64,000 nucleotides of DNA, taken from positions 27,970-91,969 of the forward strand of contig CACVBU010000049.1 in assembly GCA_902728285.1 (NCBI GenBank), given 5' to 3'. Origin of the DNA: Clytia hemisphaerica (taxonomy: Eukaryota > Cnidaria > Hydrozoa > Leptothecata > Clytiidae). Under the pieces are notes generated by a model. That model searched no databases. It was not told the DNA's origin and was given only the letters and a program-made list of their open reading frames with translations. Positions 54,814-64,000 of this stretch are shown in pieces. Both the position numbers and the translations under genes were made by a program. The stretch's first letter is position 1. Each line of letters begins with the position of its first letter.

Positions 54814-56386
54814 CATTTGTGCTCTCTCTCTCTCACCATCTCTCTCTCTTTCTGGTTTAGCTTCAAATCTAATTGAGCCTTAAATTCTTTGTCTAGTTAT
54901 GTGTTAGTCTCATTCATCCTACTTTTTTCCTTCATTTCATAGCAAGATAAATAAATATATGAAAACAAAAATGGCCAACAGGATCCCCCCATCTGGAAGT
55001 ATTTTGGACCAACTACTTGGGTTAAATATCCCACCACCACCTGCACCACCTGCATCACCGGCAGATTCTGATGCCACCGTGGCATATGTTAGTATTTTTT
55101 CATGATTCTCATGGCCCATGTACAATAATTAGGACTAGCCGGTACCCGGCGTCGCACGCCGGTTTAGCTGTTTGCTGAACGCATTTAAAGTCCTTTGGAT
55201 GTTGGGAAGGTGGCTTTAACACCCCTTAAACACGATGAAATCAAAATTAAAGGGAAGAATTCTCTTCAAAGTTTGACTCTATCCCTCCCGGGTGACGTAT
55301 CTTTTAACCATATTTTGAAAAATATTTTTGTGGCAAAAATGATCAGAAAGCAGAAAGGGCGCCATTCCCAAATTACACCATACCGGCGACCAGCGACGTC
55401 CGAGACGGCTCTGCAATTAGATTTTTTTTCTCGCTTCGCTCGCGTTATATTTGCCGTATTTCTTGATGTTTAGGAAAACTTTGATGTCAAGATAAGCGGA
55501 GTGAAATAATAGACATGACACACGATTCGTCGAAAAAAGGCAGCCCGGGGGGTGCTTAGGCAAGAGAAGGAAGGGTATTGGTATATGCCGGGCTTAAAGG
55601 TGCCTTTTTTGAAACATGGCAGTTTGAAAAATCGGAAAATCAAACTTCAGTCCCACTAAGAATCGGAAAAATAGGAAAATTTTAACTTTTTGCCCCAGAA
55701 AGATAGAAATTTGGTGAAATTAGTCCCAAAAAGTGAATTAAAATTCACACAATATCCCTTGTTTCTTCTCCTCTTTATTCTGCTAAGGGTCCAAGGGGCA
55801 GGGCCGAAAGTCAGCTCGCAACCATAGTCCCCCCGGAAGGCAGCAATTTTATGGTGCTTTTTATAAAATAACTTCGTCATAACTTCGATAACTTTTCAAA
55901 TTCAACAATGACTTAGATTTACAGCAAAATAATTATCGACATAGATGTTTAAAGGTCCTTTTTTTACGAAGAAAGAACTCCAGTTTTTACCGCCTTTTGA
56001 ATGTATTTTTAATGTTGCTGTTGTTCTAACAAACTTGTCTTGTGATTCTTATGTTTTATTTTATATTTGTTCTTTTCTTTAACAGATTCTGTTTAAAAGA
56101 TTTTCTTTTGTTTTGAAAAGAATTCGAATGTCTCAAATCAAATAGGTCGTTAATTACATTCGAAAATATAAAACAAAAGAAAAGAAATAAAAAAAAGAAA
56201 AAGTCTAATCTATCAATCAAAACAAAGTCTTTATAAAACGGCGCGAATCTGATTTAACACATTTGTGGAGCAAGAAGCAAAAGTCATCTTTTAAAAGAAC
56301 AAAACATTGCTTGCGAAATCGAAAGTGACACACAGACAGAAAACAGAAAACAAAATGACATACGCGTTATACTATTAATATAAAGA
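54814..56386. other. Mostly noncoding; small Pro-rich ORF and repeat
   Basis: A CT microsatellite lies at 54822-54855. A short plus ORF at 54971-55102 (MANRIPPSGSILDQLLGLNI, then PPPAPPASP) may be a first exon but has no confirmed donor. 55140-55170 contains GTACCCGGCGTCGCACGCCGG, a small palindromic start of a GC-rich dispersed-type repeat extending to about 55470. The rest is AT-rich. Confidence 0.4.
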
Positions 56387-57124
56387 TTGAGTTTCAAAAT
56401 TCAAGCAAAGATTGAGTTTCTACCACCGTTATCCGGTAGCAGAAAAGTTCTGGAAATTTGCCTGTCTACAGATTATTTATTAGATTTTCAGAAAACTTTG
56501 AATTTTTTCTTACAAAAGGCTGGTGAATATGAACCGGAAGGGGTGACAGCGGAGATGGTAATTCAGGAAGACGTATTACTATTTGACAATCCAGGAGGAG
56601 ACGATTTAGACGATTTAGACAATGCAGGAGGAGACGTATTAGACAATCCAGGAGGAGACGATTTAGACGATTTAGACAATGCAGGAGGAGACGATTTAGA
56701 CGATTTAGACAATCCAGGGGGCAATCCAGGAGGAGACGATTTAGACGATTTAGACAATGCAGGAGGAGAAGATGATGAAATAGCAGGTGGCAATCCGCAG
56801 GTCGGAAGAGGTAGCAATCCGCAGGTCAGAAGAGGTGGCAATCCGCAGGTCGGAAGAGGTGGCAATCCGCAGGTCCGAAGAGGTGGCAATCCGCAGGTCG
56901 GAAGAGGTGGCAATCCGCAGGTCGGAAGAGGACACCCTTATGCTAGGCGAGGGCGTGGTCGTGGAGGGCGTGGTCGTGGTCAAGGTGGTAGAGGAAACTG
57001 GCAAGCAAATGGGCGTGTTGGTATGATGGGAGAGCAGCTGCGCAGCTGCAGACATTCAACAATCTATAATAATTTTTCCTGTTCTGTTTGTTTCTGTTCA
57101 TTTGTTCATTTTTACTGTACTTAA
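56387..57124 (+). CDS. Asp-rich / RGG-box repeat protein, probably one exon of a larger gene
   Basis: The open frame has its first ATG at 56555 (MVIQEDVLLFDN) but is open further upstream and could start after an acceptor such as TCTACAG near 56475. It encodes an acidic repeat of DDLDDLDNAGG (33-bp unit), six copies of an 8-residue GGNPQVGR (24-bp unit) and an RGG-type tail (GRGRGGRGRGQGGRGNW). The last ~30 residues (CRHSTIYNNFSCSVC) look like read-through of a 3' repeat. RGG boxes bind RNA or DNA in many proteins; nothing here tells which. The GC-rich repeats leave most frames open, so coding status rests on codon-sized periods (24 and 33 bp). Confidence 0.5.
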   Translation: MSFKIQAKIEFLPPLSGSRKVLEICLSTDYLLDFQKTLNFFLQKAGEYEPEGVTAEMVIQEDVLLFDNPGGDDLDDLDNAGGDVLDNPGGDDLDDLDNAGGDDLDDLDNPGGNPGGDDLDDLDNAGGEDDEIAGGNPQVGRGSNPQVRRGGNPQVGRGGNPQVRRGGNPQVGRGGNPQVGRGHPYARRGRGRGGRGRGQGGRGNWQANGRVGMMGEQLRSCRHSTIYNNFSCSVCFCSFVHFYCT

Positions 57125-58740
57125 TTTGATGATTGATAACTCAAAAGGATAGAGAAGTCTCTTAATAATTTTTGAACTTTTCCAAAAAATTATTTTCTGA
57201 AGATGACTTTTCAAGGGATTTTAAGTGGTATTTTTGTACTTTCTATGTACAGTTTAAAAATGAAAATCTTGAGTCATGCATTGTGCCTTTGCCTACTTGA
57301 ATAATTGAGTCGTTTTACTATTTAAATTATTATTATATACATTACATATTATTATGCAGACATTCAACAACCTGCAATTCAGTTTTTTCTGTCTGTTTGT
57401 TTCTTCGTTACTTTTATTGTACCTAACTTGATTACATGTTCTTTTAATAATAAAGCTTTACAGGTTTGCAGGCCACCGTGAAGACACATGGGCCTCTATA
57501 AACCGCTCGTACTTTTTACAATGATCTTTTTGAAATAGAGTTTTTTTCGCGGGCTCCCCCGGACTTTCCATTTTGTGCTGTCTTCCTTGATTTTAGCATT
57601 CATTTTTTCGGCTTCCTTACACCATTCTTTAATTATCTGTCTTTCATTTTTGGTCAAATCCTCTGTCACTCGGTAAGGAAAGCCTTTTTCTTTTGTTATT
57701 GCTTGCAACACTGTGTTCTTGTCCTCTTCGTTCGTAAATGTGACTTTAATTGGTCGGTATCTCGCTTTATCTTCTCTTTCTTTCGTAAATTTTCCAATCC
57801 GCTGCGTCTCGGTAATCTTTATATTCCTCAGATGGAGCCGCTGACCAATAATTTTGTCATGGATAAATTCTTCGTCCTCGATTTTTGTTTCTTCTTCAGT
57901 TTCATCTGTCGATTCATCAATCCCATGAAAAATTAGGTTGCGTGCTGTAGATCGAATCAGCTGCTCCTCCTGTTTTTCTTTTCGAATCGCATCTCCAATG
58001 TTTTTCTCGATGTGTTTGGATGTGATTTTAGCGTAGCTCATTGGTGGTCTTTTCTCTTCTTTCTTTTCGACGATGCTTTCAATCTTCTTTTCAAGCGTGG
58101 TTATTCTGGTGTCGATATTTCCTTTCATTTCGTTGACCATAACATTGACGTCTTGTGCTTTGAAATGGTTTATTTCTTCGTCCTGCCTTTTCATTATATT
58201 CTCACAAGCTTTGATTTCGTTTTTGAATCCTTCAATTTTTGATGTTTCATTTGAATTATACTTTTCCATTACCTGTGGTGCGATTTTGGTGCAGTTTTGA
58301 CACTGGAAACTTCTTGATTTGTATGACAAGCATATCTGGATCTAGTAAAGTGGCAGTTCTGTACAAAGATAATGGACTAAACGGTGGCACTTCCTGCATT
58401 GTAGGGTATCTTTTAGTGCGTTTTCTTCATTTATGATGCACTTTGACGGGCTGCAAAAGTCGTTTATTGATGGTGATTTTTGATTATTTTCTTGAATTTT
58501 TTCCGCCATCTTTGTGCATTTTTCAGACGACAACCGTCCAGTTTTGTATTTGACGTCAATGATATAAAGCCCATTCAACTCAAAGGGATGGAGAAGTCCT
58601 TAATAATTTTTGAACTTTCTTAAAAAAAATTTCTGAAGATGACATTTCAAGGGATTTTAAGTGGTATTTTTTTACTTTCTATGTACAGTTTTAAAATGAA
58701 AATCTTAAAAGTTATGCGTTATGTCTTTGCCTACTTGTCT
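57040..58740. repeat. Repeated 3' sequence split by a retroelement
   Basis: 57135-57297 and 58575-58735 are direct copies (containing AAGGGATTTTAAGTGGTATTT and TTCTATGTACAGTTT). 57041-57120 and 57354-57440 are another pair (CAGACATTCAACAA with CTGTCTGTTTGTTTC). Thus a ~310-bp unit was tandemly duplicated, and the LINE ORF1 remnant now lies between copies. Confidence 0.75.
57496..58578 (-). pseudogene. LINE ORF1 remnant (PHD-like finger, coiled coil, RRM-like) with one stop
   Basis: Two segments in one frame, 58578-58342 and 58338-57496, are separated only by an in-frame TAG at 58339-58341. The N-terminal part has a PHD-like Cys/His pattern (LQCRKCHRLVHYLCTELPLY, then SFQCQNC), followed by a coiled coil (TRITTLEKKIESIVEKKEEK) and an RRM-like/C-terminal region (RNLIFHGIDES, RIGK, YRPIKVTFTN). 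That is the layout of non-LTR retrotransposon ORF1 proteins that bind element RNA. ORF2 is absent: the sequence returns to non-element repeat shortly after the stop. Loss of the 3' part is unlike normal 5' truncation and suggests a deletion or another mechanism. Confidence 0.85.
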
Positions 58741-59478
58741 ATGTCATTTTACTATATAACATAAAGTTTTGAATTTTATATATTATATTTTGTTATATTG
58801 TGTTACATTATTTATTGATATTTCAAGAGATTTTTAGAAAATATTTTTTGCAGCAAAAACATTCACATATCGTAATACTAATGTTTCTTTCTGTCTTTTA
58901 CTCTTAAGATGCTTTTTAAATGGGACAAAATGCTTATGCTTTTTATGGGGTAATTTTTGAACACTTCACAAATTAAAAAAATCTTGATTTAAAAAGTTAA
59001 TATACTAGAGTGATTATTTTGAACACAAAGCTAAAACGTTTTGACCTTCATTTCGATTTTTCACAAAAATAAACAATTGATTCTACAAGTTCTTTATTGA
59101 TATGTTATAATGCACTTTTTTCATAATTTGTTTTTAGAGAAAAAATATAACTGAAATGGAGTACATGATGGATGTGTTGAATTAAATTCATTCAATCATT
59201 GCTGGAGAAATGGTTTATCAGTATTGCATGAACACTTAGTATTCCTATTATTGTGCTGGACCAGGATCCTGAAAATTAAATAAAGAGGTGATTAGAATAT
59301 AGAAAATACAAATTAACGGGAGCTTTCTTACACAAGATGTTTGTTTTATTCATTTTGCTTTTATAGAGCTATTCTGGAATTTTAAGAGAAAAGCAGTCAC
59401 TATAGCAAAGGTTTGAGTAATTTTTTGTTTTTGCCTAAATTACACATAATTTAACAAGAATGTCCTAATAGAATATGA
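58741..59478. other. Noncoding AT-rich stretch
   Basis: No coding region, repeat or RNA gene recognised. Confidence 0.4.
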
Positions 59479-60070
59479 GTGTAAAGCGGGCAGCAGAACT
59501 GAAATTAACTTCATTTTCTTATATTTCGCATAAATTATCTCCTAGAATGTCGTTTTGCGTTAATTAATGGTGATTTTTTGTGTGAAAATGTTTCTGTGAG
59601 AAACCTTTTAGGTATGTGAAGCATCTCTGAAAATATGGGTGTAAAGCGGGCAGCAGAACTGCAATTAACTTCATTTTCTTATATTTCGCATAAATTATCT
59701 CCTAGAATATCGTTTTGCGTTAATTAATGGTGATTTTTTGTGTGAAAATGTTTCTGTGAGAAACCTTTTAGGTATGTGAAGCATCTCTGAAAATATGGGT
59801 GTAAAGCGGGCAGCAGAACTGAAATTAACTTCATTTTCTTATATTTCGCATAAATTATCTCCTAGAATGTCGTTTTGCGTTAATTGATAGTGATTTTTTG
59901 TGTGAAAATGTTTCTGCGAGAAACCTTTTAGGTATGTGAAAATATGAGTGTAAAGCGGGCAGCAGAACTGAAATTAACTTCATTTTCTTTTATTTCGCAT
60001 AAATTATCTCCTAGAATGTCGTTTTGCGTTAATTAATGGTGATTTTTTGTGTATGTGAAGCATCTCTGAA
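59479..60070. repeat. 160-bp tandem repeat, four copies
   Basis: Copies begin GTGTAAAGCGGGCAGCAGAA at 59479, 59639, 59799 and 59948. The first two intervals are exactly 160 bp; the third is 149 bp because an 11-bp part is missing. The last copy is truncated after TGTGAAGCATCTCTGAAAAT. Copies differ by only a few bases, so the array is young. Confidence 0.95.
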
Positions 60071-62526
60071 AATTTATACAAAAAACAGTCATCTTAAATG
60101 AAGTTATAGCCATTTTCCTGATTTTTTATTAATTTTTTTAATAATTGAACTCATTATTCCATAATTTATGCACTTTAAATATGCTTTGAATAGGTATTGA
60201 TTACAAAAAATCTACAGGTGAAATAGTTGAGGAGCTCCTGAAAATTTGAGGTCAAAAGCTTCATTGGATGGAAAGATCTATTAATTTTTGTATTGAATTG
60301 AATTTGTAGAAAGCTTCTTTTGGCGCCGTTCTATATTGGGGTTTGGCTTATAAAAGGTTGTAGACTTATTCCTAAATTGTACCAAAAAAGCAAATTTTAG
60401 GCAACTTTGAACAAGCATATCTTGAGAACCGCTTGAGCTATGAAGTTGGGTGACCCCTCATTGTTTTTCTAACGGAAAGGGCTTTTAGAAAAACCTGGTT
60501 TCATTTGGATCAAACCAATTTAAAATTTCCACTGGCCCCCCTACCATATATCATCTTTTATCTGAACAGTGGGTTAAGCAAATACTTTCCTGAGTTTGCT
60601 ACATAAAGGTGTTGTTAGGGAAAGACATCTTTTAAAGGTTATTCCAGAAAGATTGCTAACTTGGCCAGGTTTCTATGGGCAGTTAAAATTATGTCCCGTC
60701 CGCAATGAAATGACCTGTCCGCAATGAAATGACCTGTCCGCAACACCATTTTTTTTAAAGGTCTGAAAAGGGGTTTGATGGTTTCTTTAGATACCTACAT
60801 CTATTCTAATTTCCCCAGGATTGTTTTTGATAGAAAAGCTACCTTTTATTGAATTTCAGGCTTTGAACTTTAGACAGGTATCAAATATTTGAGCTGAATA
60901 CCCTTAAGAAAATTTTTGCAATCCACAGGTAATCTGCTAGTAGTCCACAAAGTGCCAAACTGCAATGTTTCATTTGCAACCTACTCTGCAGACTACATGT
61001 AGACTGTTTTGCAGATTGTTCTGCAGATAGGTTTGCAGATTGTTCAGCGGATCGCTTGCAGATTGTTCAGAGGATTGCCTGCAGATTGCCTTTTGTCGCA
61101 GGTTGCTTGCAGATTACTTTAGTCTGCAGACTGCTTGCAGATTAGAAAAGTAGTCCTCGAATGAAACAGTCAACAGTCAACAATCTGAGCTATGCTCAGA
61201 GAGCGTACGTGGTGAAATCACAGTTTTTCACCTATTGGAAAATATAATGTTTTATGTTGATTCAATTGAGTCGATTCTCGTTTCACCAAGTTTGGATTAA
61301 AGGTTTTGTTGGCAGTGGCCTGCCTTTACAATTTCGATTATAAAGAAATAAAAGATTTATCATTCTTAAACATTGTTAATAATTTGAAAATTTTGAATGC
61401 TATTTTAAAAGATTTATAGACTTCTGATTTCAGTGTAAATAATGACTAAATACGTAATTTGGCCCCAACATTTTTTAAATATATAGCAGTTTTCTAAAGT
61501 TTCTTCACTTTACATATGTAGGGTAGGCAAAAGAACTATTTTCGGATAAAATGAATAGTGGTTGGTGTTAAACATCAGTAAATTATCACTATTTCCAACC
61601 CCTTTATCACCCTCATACTGTTGTTTGAGCGCCTTTTTTACGACTTTTTTTAAAAATAGTTTTCCCCTTTAAAAGAATGTTTACAAGAATAAGATTTTGT
61701 TTATTAAATAATCTTTTAAAAGTGTTAATTGATGCGTGAGGCCTTTTCGTTAAATCTACAACTCTGTCGGTATTTCTTTGAAGTGCATAGACCAGAAAAA
61801 CAGGTTTTATTAGACTGTATCAGAGAGATCGTAGAATAGAGGGAAAAGAGAATTTTCGTTTCAGAACCACTTACAGGGCCTGAGTTAGACAATGTTACTT
61901 TTTTGAGAGCTTTACAAAAATGTTGACTAAGTTTAAGATAGAATATATATGTGAAAACAACGGCATTTCAATAAGCTACTGTGAATTCAACAGATAACCC
62001 ATAAAACTTTCACAAAATCATTGTTGTAATTAGTGATTGCCTTTTTAAGTAAACTTGAAAAGTACCAGAAAGTACCTCTGAGAGATTTCTTATAAGTATG
62101 TTCATCTTGTTGTGTGTCCTTCAATGTGGAAAAGTAGGTGAAAGGAAAGGACTTAAAACTTTCAGATCAAACTTATAAATAAAACTCAAAATGCTAAAAC
62201 ATCGTTCATGATAATTTCAAAATCTGGACAATTCTTTAAATAAGAAATATGACATAAGTTTAAAATATCCCTATTACAATGAAAAATAAATGTCATTTTG
62301 AAAAATAAAAATTGATCACAAGTTTTATTTCTGAGATTATATTTTTCCTTACAAAAGATAACTTGTATCAAAATTTTGAAATGTACTATGAAAATTTATG
62401 TTTGTGGCACTTTGATTTGTCTAGGTTCTAAAAAGTCTAGAAAAAGAGTTAGTTGATGTTTAAGTCATGTAAGTCAAATACTAAATCATCTTATTTTTCT
62501 ACAAACATTTATTTGCATAAAAATTC
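60071..62526. other. Noncoding; minor tandem repeats
   Basis: 60690-60745 has three copies of CTGTCCGCAATGAAATGAC. 60950-61150 is a degenerate array of TTGCAGATTG(T/C)-type units. The rest is AT-rich and without supported genes. Confidence 0.5.
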
Positions 62527-62808
62527 TTGAAAGTTAACAAGCATGCACCCAACAAATACCAACTGCGAAGCCATTTAAATGAAGAGGGTAAATTTCAATG
62601 TAATAAATGTTCTATTCAGGTCAACAAAGTGTTTGCATTAGTCAAATTATCCATGACCTTGCCGGCAATGAACATTGAAACAAAAGAGACCCTTGTTTCC
62701 GACTACCACGATACTTATGAAAGTTGTTTTTTTTATGAGAAACCTGATACAATAAAAGTAACCTTTGATCCAATGACAAAATCAATTTTGAAAGTTGAAG
62801 GAGTCTGA
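62527..62808 (+). CDS. Possible terminal exon with CxxC motif (unidentified)
   Basis: The frame has no good ATG at its left edge, and a likely acceptor-like AAG precedes VNKHAPNKYQLRSH. It reads through GKFQCNKCSIQVNKVF, a CxxC pair, to TVTFDPMTKSI-like sequence and a stop at 62808. The placement of one CxxC with following hydrophobic beta-like sequence resembles the C-terminal zinc ribbon of RPA-like proteins such as that of the Helentron in this window, but only weakly. An ATTAAA near 63308 could be a polyadenylation signal. Confidence 0.35.
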   Translation: MKVNKHAPNKYQLRSHLNEEGKFQCNKCSIQVNKVFALVKLSMTLPAMNIETKETLVSDYHDTYESCFFYEKPDTIKVTFDPMTKSILKVEGV

Positions 62809-63371
62809 CTGCTTCTGATGTAAAACTGCACTTTTAAAATGTATATATTTTGCTTGTACATACTTCAGTTTCCCTTTTTGAGTAGGTATTCTTGTATATA
62901 ATGTATTTTTATAATTTTTGACTACTTTCAGCCAAAACATCAAATTGCAACTAGGAAAGATTAATAGGTTATTAGATTACAAAGAAATTACTAAATATTG
63001 GTCCTTTTCATTGTCACTTTGTTTTTGTTGAAACATTATGCATTTATTCTGAGGATGAGATTTAACTGTTAACAGAAGCCCCACATTACTAAGAAACCTT
63101 TTTTTTTCATAGTTTTTTATCATTTGTTACGATACTTGTTTTATAGATTTTTATCTTAACTGTACATTTGTTCATGAAAACTTTAAGTTAACCTAGTAAG
63201 GTTTTTCATTATCTTTTGATACTATATTATTTTTCCAACACTACGTGTTTTACTTTCTTTTGTTATTTTGAAGTAATACCGGTTGTTACTTTTATTTTGT
63301 GTTAATATTAAAGTCTAAAAACTAAAAAACTTCGTGAATTTCTTTTAGCACAGTGGACTCCTTCGAACTAT
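62809..63371. other. Likely 3' UTR / intergenic
   Basis: AT-rich sequence following the exon-like ORF, with ATTAAA at about 63308. No other feature seen. Confidence 0.35.
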
Positions 63372-63758
63372 CACTACTAGGTCAAAAAACATTGATTTGG
63401 CCCATGTTCAACGCTTTTAATTGACTGTCAGCAAGTTTTATTGACTGTTAAAATAAAATTATTGACAAAAAATACTTAACACTGACTGTCAATCAATTTT
63501 CTTGAAAACCAAAAGAATATATTGACTGTCAATATTGACAGTCAATTTTTTGCATTGACCATTCATTACTTACATTGACAGCTGGCAACAAAATAATTGA
63601 CTGTCAATACAAATCATTGACTGTAATAAAGGAAATATTGATGGTCAATGCAAACAATTTCTTGTCAATAATTTACAATTGACAGTCAATAAAACTTGAT
63701 GACAGTCGAGAAAATACATTGAACATGGGCCTAATCAATGTTTTTTGACCTAGTAGTG
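63372..63758. mobile_element. CACTA-like MITE, 3-bp target duplication
   Basis: The ends are CACTACTAGGTCAAAAAACA and its reverse complement, extending about 40 bp with one mismatch, flanked by TAT at 63369-63371 and 63759-63761. A CACTA start and a 3-bp duplication are hallmarks of the EnSpm/CACTA superfamily. The interior holds more than ten TTGACTGTCAAT-type motifs in both orientations, like the subterminal transposase-binding repeats of CACTA elements. Noncoding, 387 bp. Confidence 0.85.
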
Positions 63759-63761
63759 TAT

Positions 63762-64000
63762 CTAGCCGTACTGCCCGGGCTTTGATACAAAATTCAAAAA
63801 ATATTTTCTTGATATAGAAATAATTTATGAATTTTGTGTTGATTTTGACAATATTTCATGAGCAAAAAAAGTTAGGTCAAAAAGCAAAGTTCAGCCAAAA
63901 ATAGACTCTAGTCTACATAAAGCCCAAAGGCTAGTTGGCGTGCATTAAGCTTTTCCAAGCAAAAAAGTGGATATTGCAAAATATATTGTTTTTTTGCTTA
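63762..64000. other. Noncoding; dispersed repeat
   Basis: 63880-63915 (AGCAAAGTTCAGCCA, then TAGACTCTAGTCTA) matches 27712-27750. No gene. Confidence 0.5.

Noticed and set aside
56563-57055. Minus-strand and alternate-frame ORFs across the RGG-repeat region
   Set aside because: Shadows of the minisatellites; the plus frame with acidic/RGG periodicity is the better candidate.
59479-60070. CRISPR-like array
   Set aside because: The 160-bp units are contiguous near-identical repeats without distinct spacers, in a eukaryotic genome; this is a satellite-type array.

Overview
This is an AT-rich, intron-bearing metazoan nuclear window that is dominated by transposable elements. Phase-1 introns, a Helentron with an endonuclease tail, a PIF/Harbinger element, LINE fragments and P2X7-ballast-like and HECT-like genes all point to an invertebrate. 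A cnidarian is my best guess, from the look of the gene families only. No bacterial-style operons, rRNA or intact tRNA genes are seen, and one assembly gap (810 N) lies at 47224-48033.

Layout, left to right. 1-4.9 kb: two back-to-back TA-flanked MITEs, then a minus-strand HECT-type ubiquitin ligase gene of nine recognisable phase-1 exons, some of them tandem copies of one another; its HECT domain runs off the left edge. 5-8.9 kb: foldback repeats and a 5'-truncated LINE reverse transcriptase. 9-11.4 kb: a decayed multi-exon minus-strand gene with a pogo-like MITE in an intron. 14-16.6 kb: a complete PIF/Harbinger element with CTG target duplication, carrying an internally deleted transposase and an apparently intact Myb/SANT-like gene. 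17.6-18.8 kb: a pseudogene with AT-hook-like motifs. 20.7-22.8 kb: two non-autonomous inverted-repeat elements with 6-bp and 10-bp target duplications.

25.9-36.4 kb: the most striking locus, a Helentron on the minus strand. Its first ORF carries a canonical 2A-type motif at the extreme N-terminus, then a ubiquitin-specific protease domain, six 23-residue basic repeats and the Rep (HUH/Tyr) nuclease. A Pif1 helicase plus exonuclease-endonuclease-phosphatase endonuclease follows, and an RPA-like ssDNA-binding gene lies downstream. The Rep-helicase is broken by a 0.5-kb insertion and a one-base frameshift. 37.2-38.7 kb: a tandem ~470-bp repeat ending in a (GAAC)n tract.

39-43.4 kb: short minus-strand symmetric exons, a hAT-like MITE and an unidentified coding fragment. 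43.8-52 kb: a six-exon plus-strand gene with a DDE-transposase-like pattern, convergent with an intronless gene for a P2X7 cytoplasmic (ballast)-like domain; 54 bp separate their stop codons. The two may be the cargo of one TTAA-flanked transposon. The first intron holds a 2.7-kb element with ~510-bp inverted repeats in which the assembly gap falls. 52.3-64 kb: a coding fragment at the proposed transposon edge, a 1.6-kb inverted-repeat element full of GCGGCC minisatellite, an Asp-rich/RGG-box ORF, a LINE ORF1 remnant between duplicated flanks, a 160-bp x4 tandem repeat and a CACTA-like MITE.

Most coding capacity here belongs to mobile elements. Host-type genes are limited to the HECT ligase and perhaps the short-exon gene at 40.7-43.3 kb. 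All family calls are by eye from motifs; no search was run.
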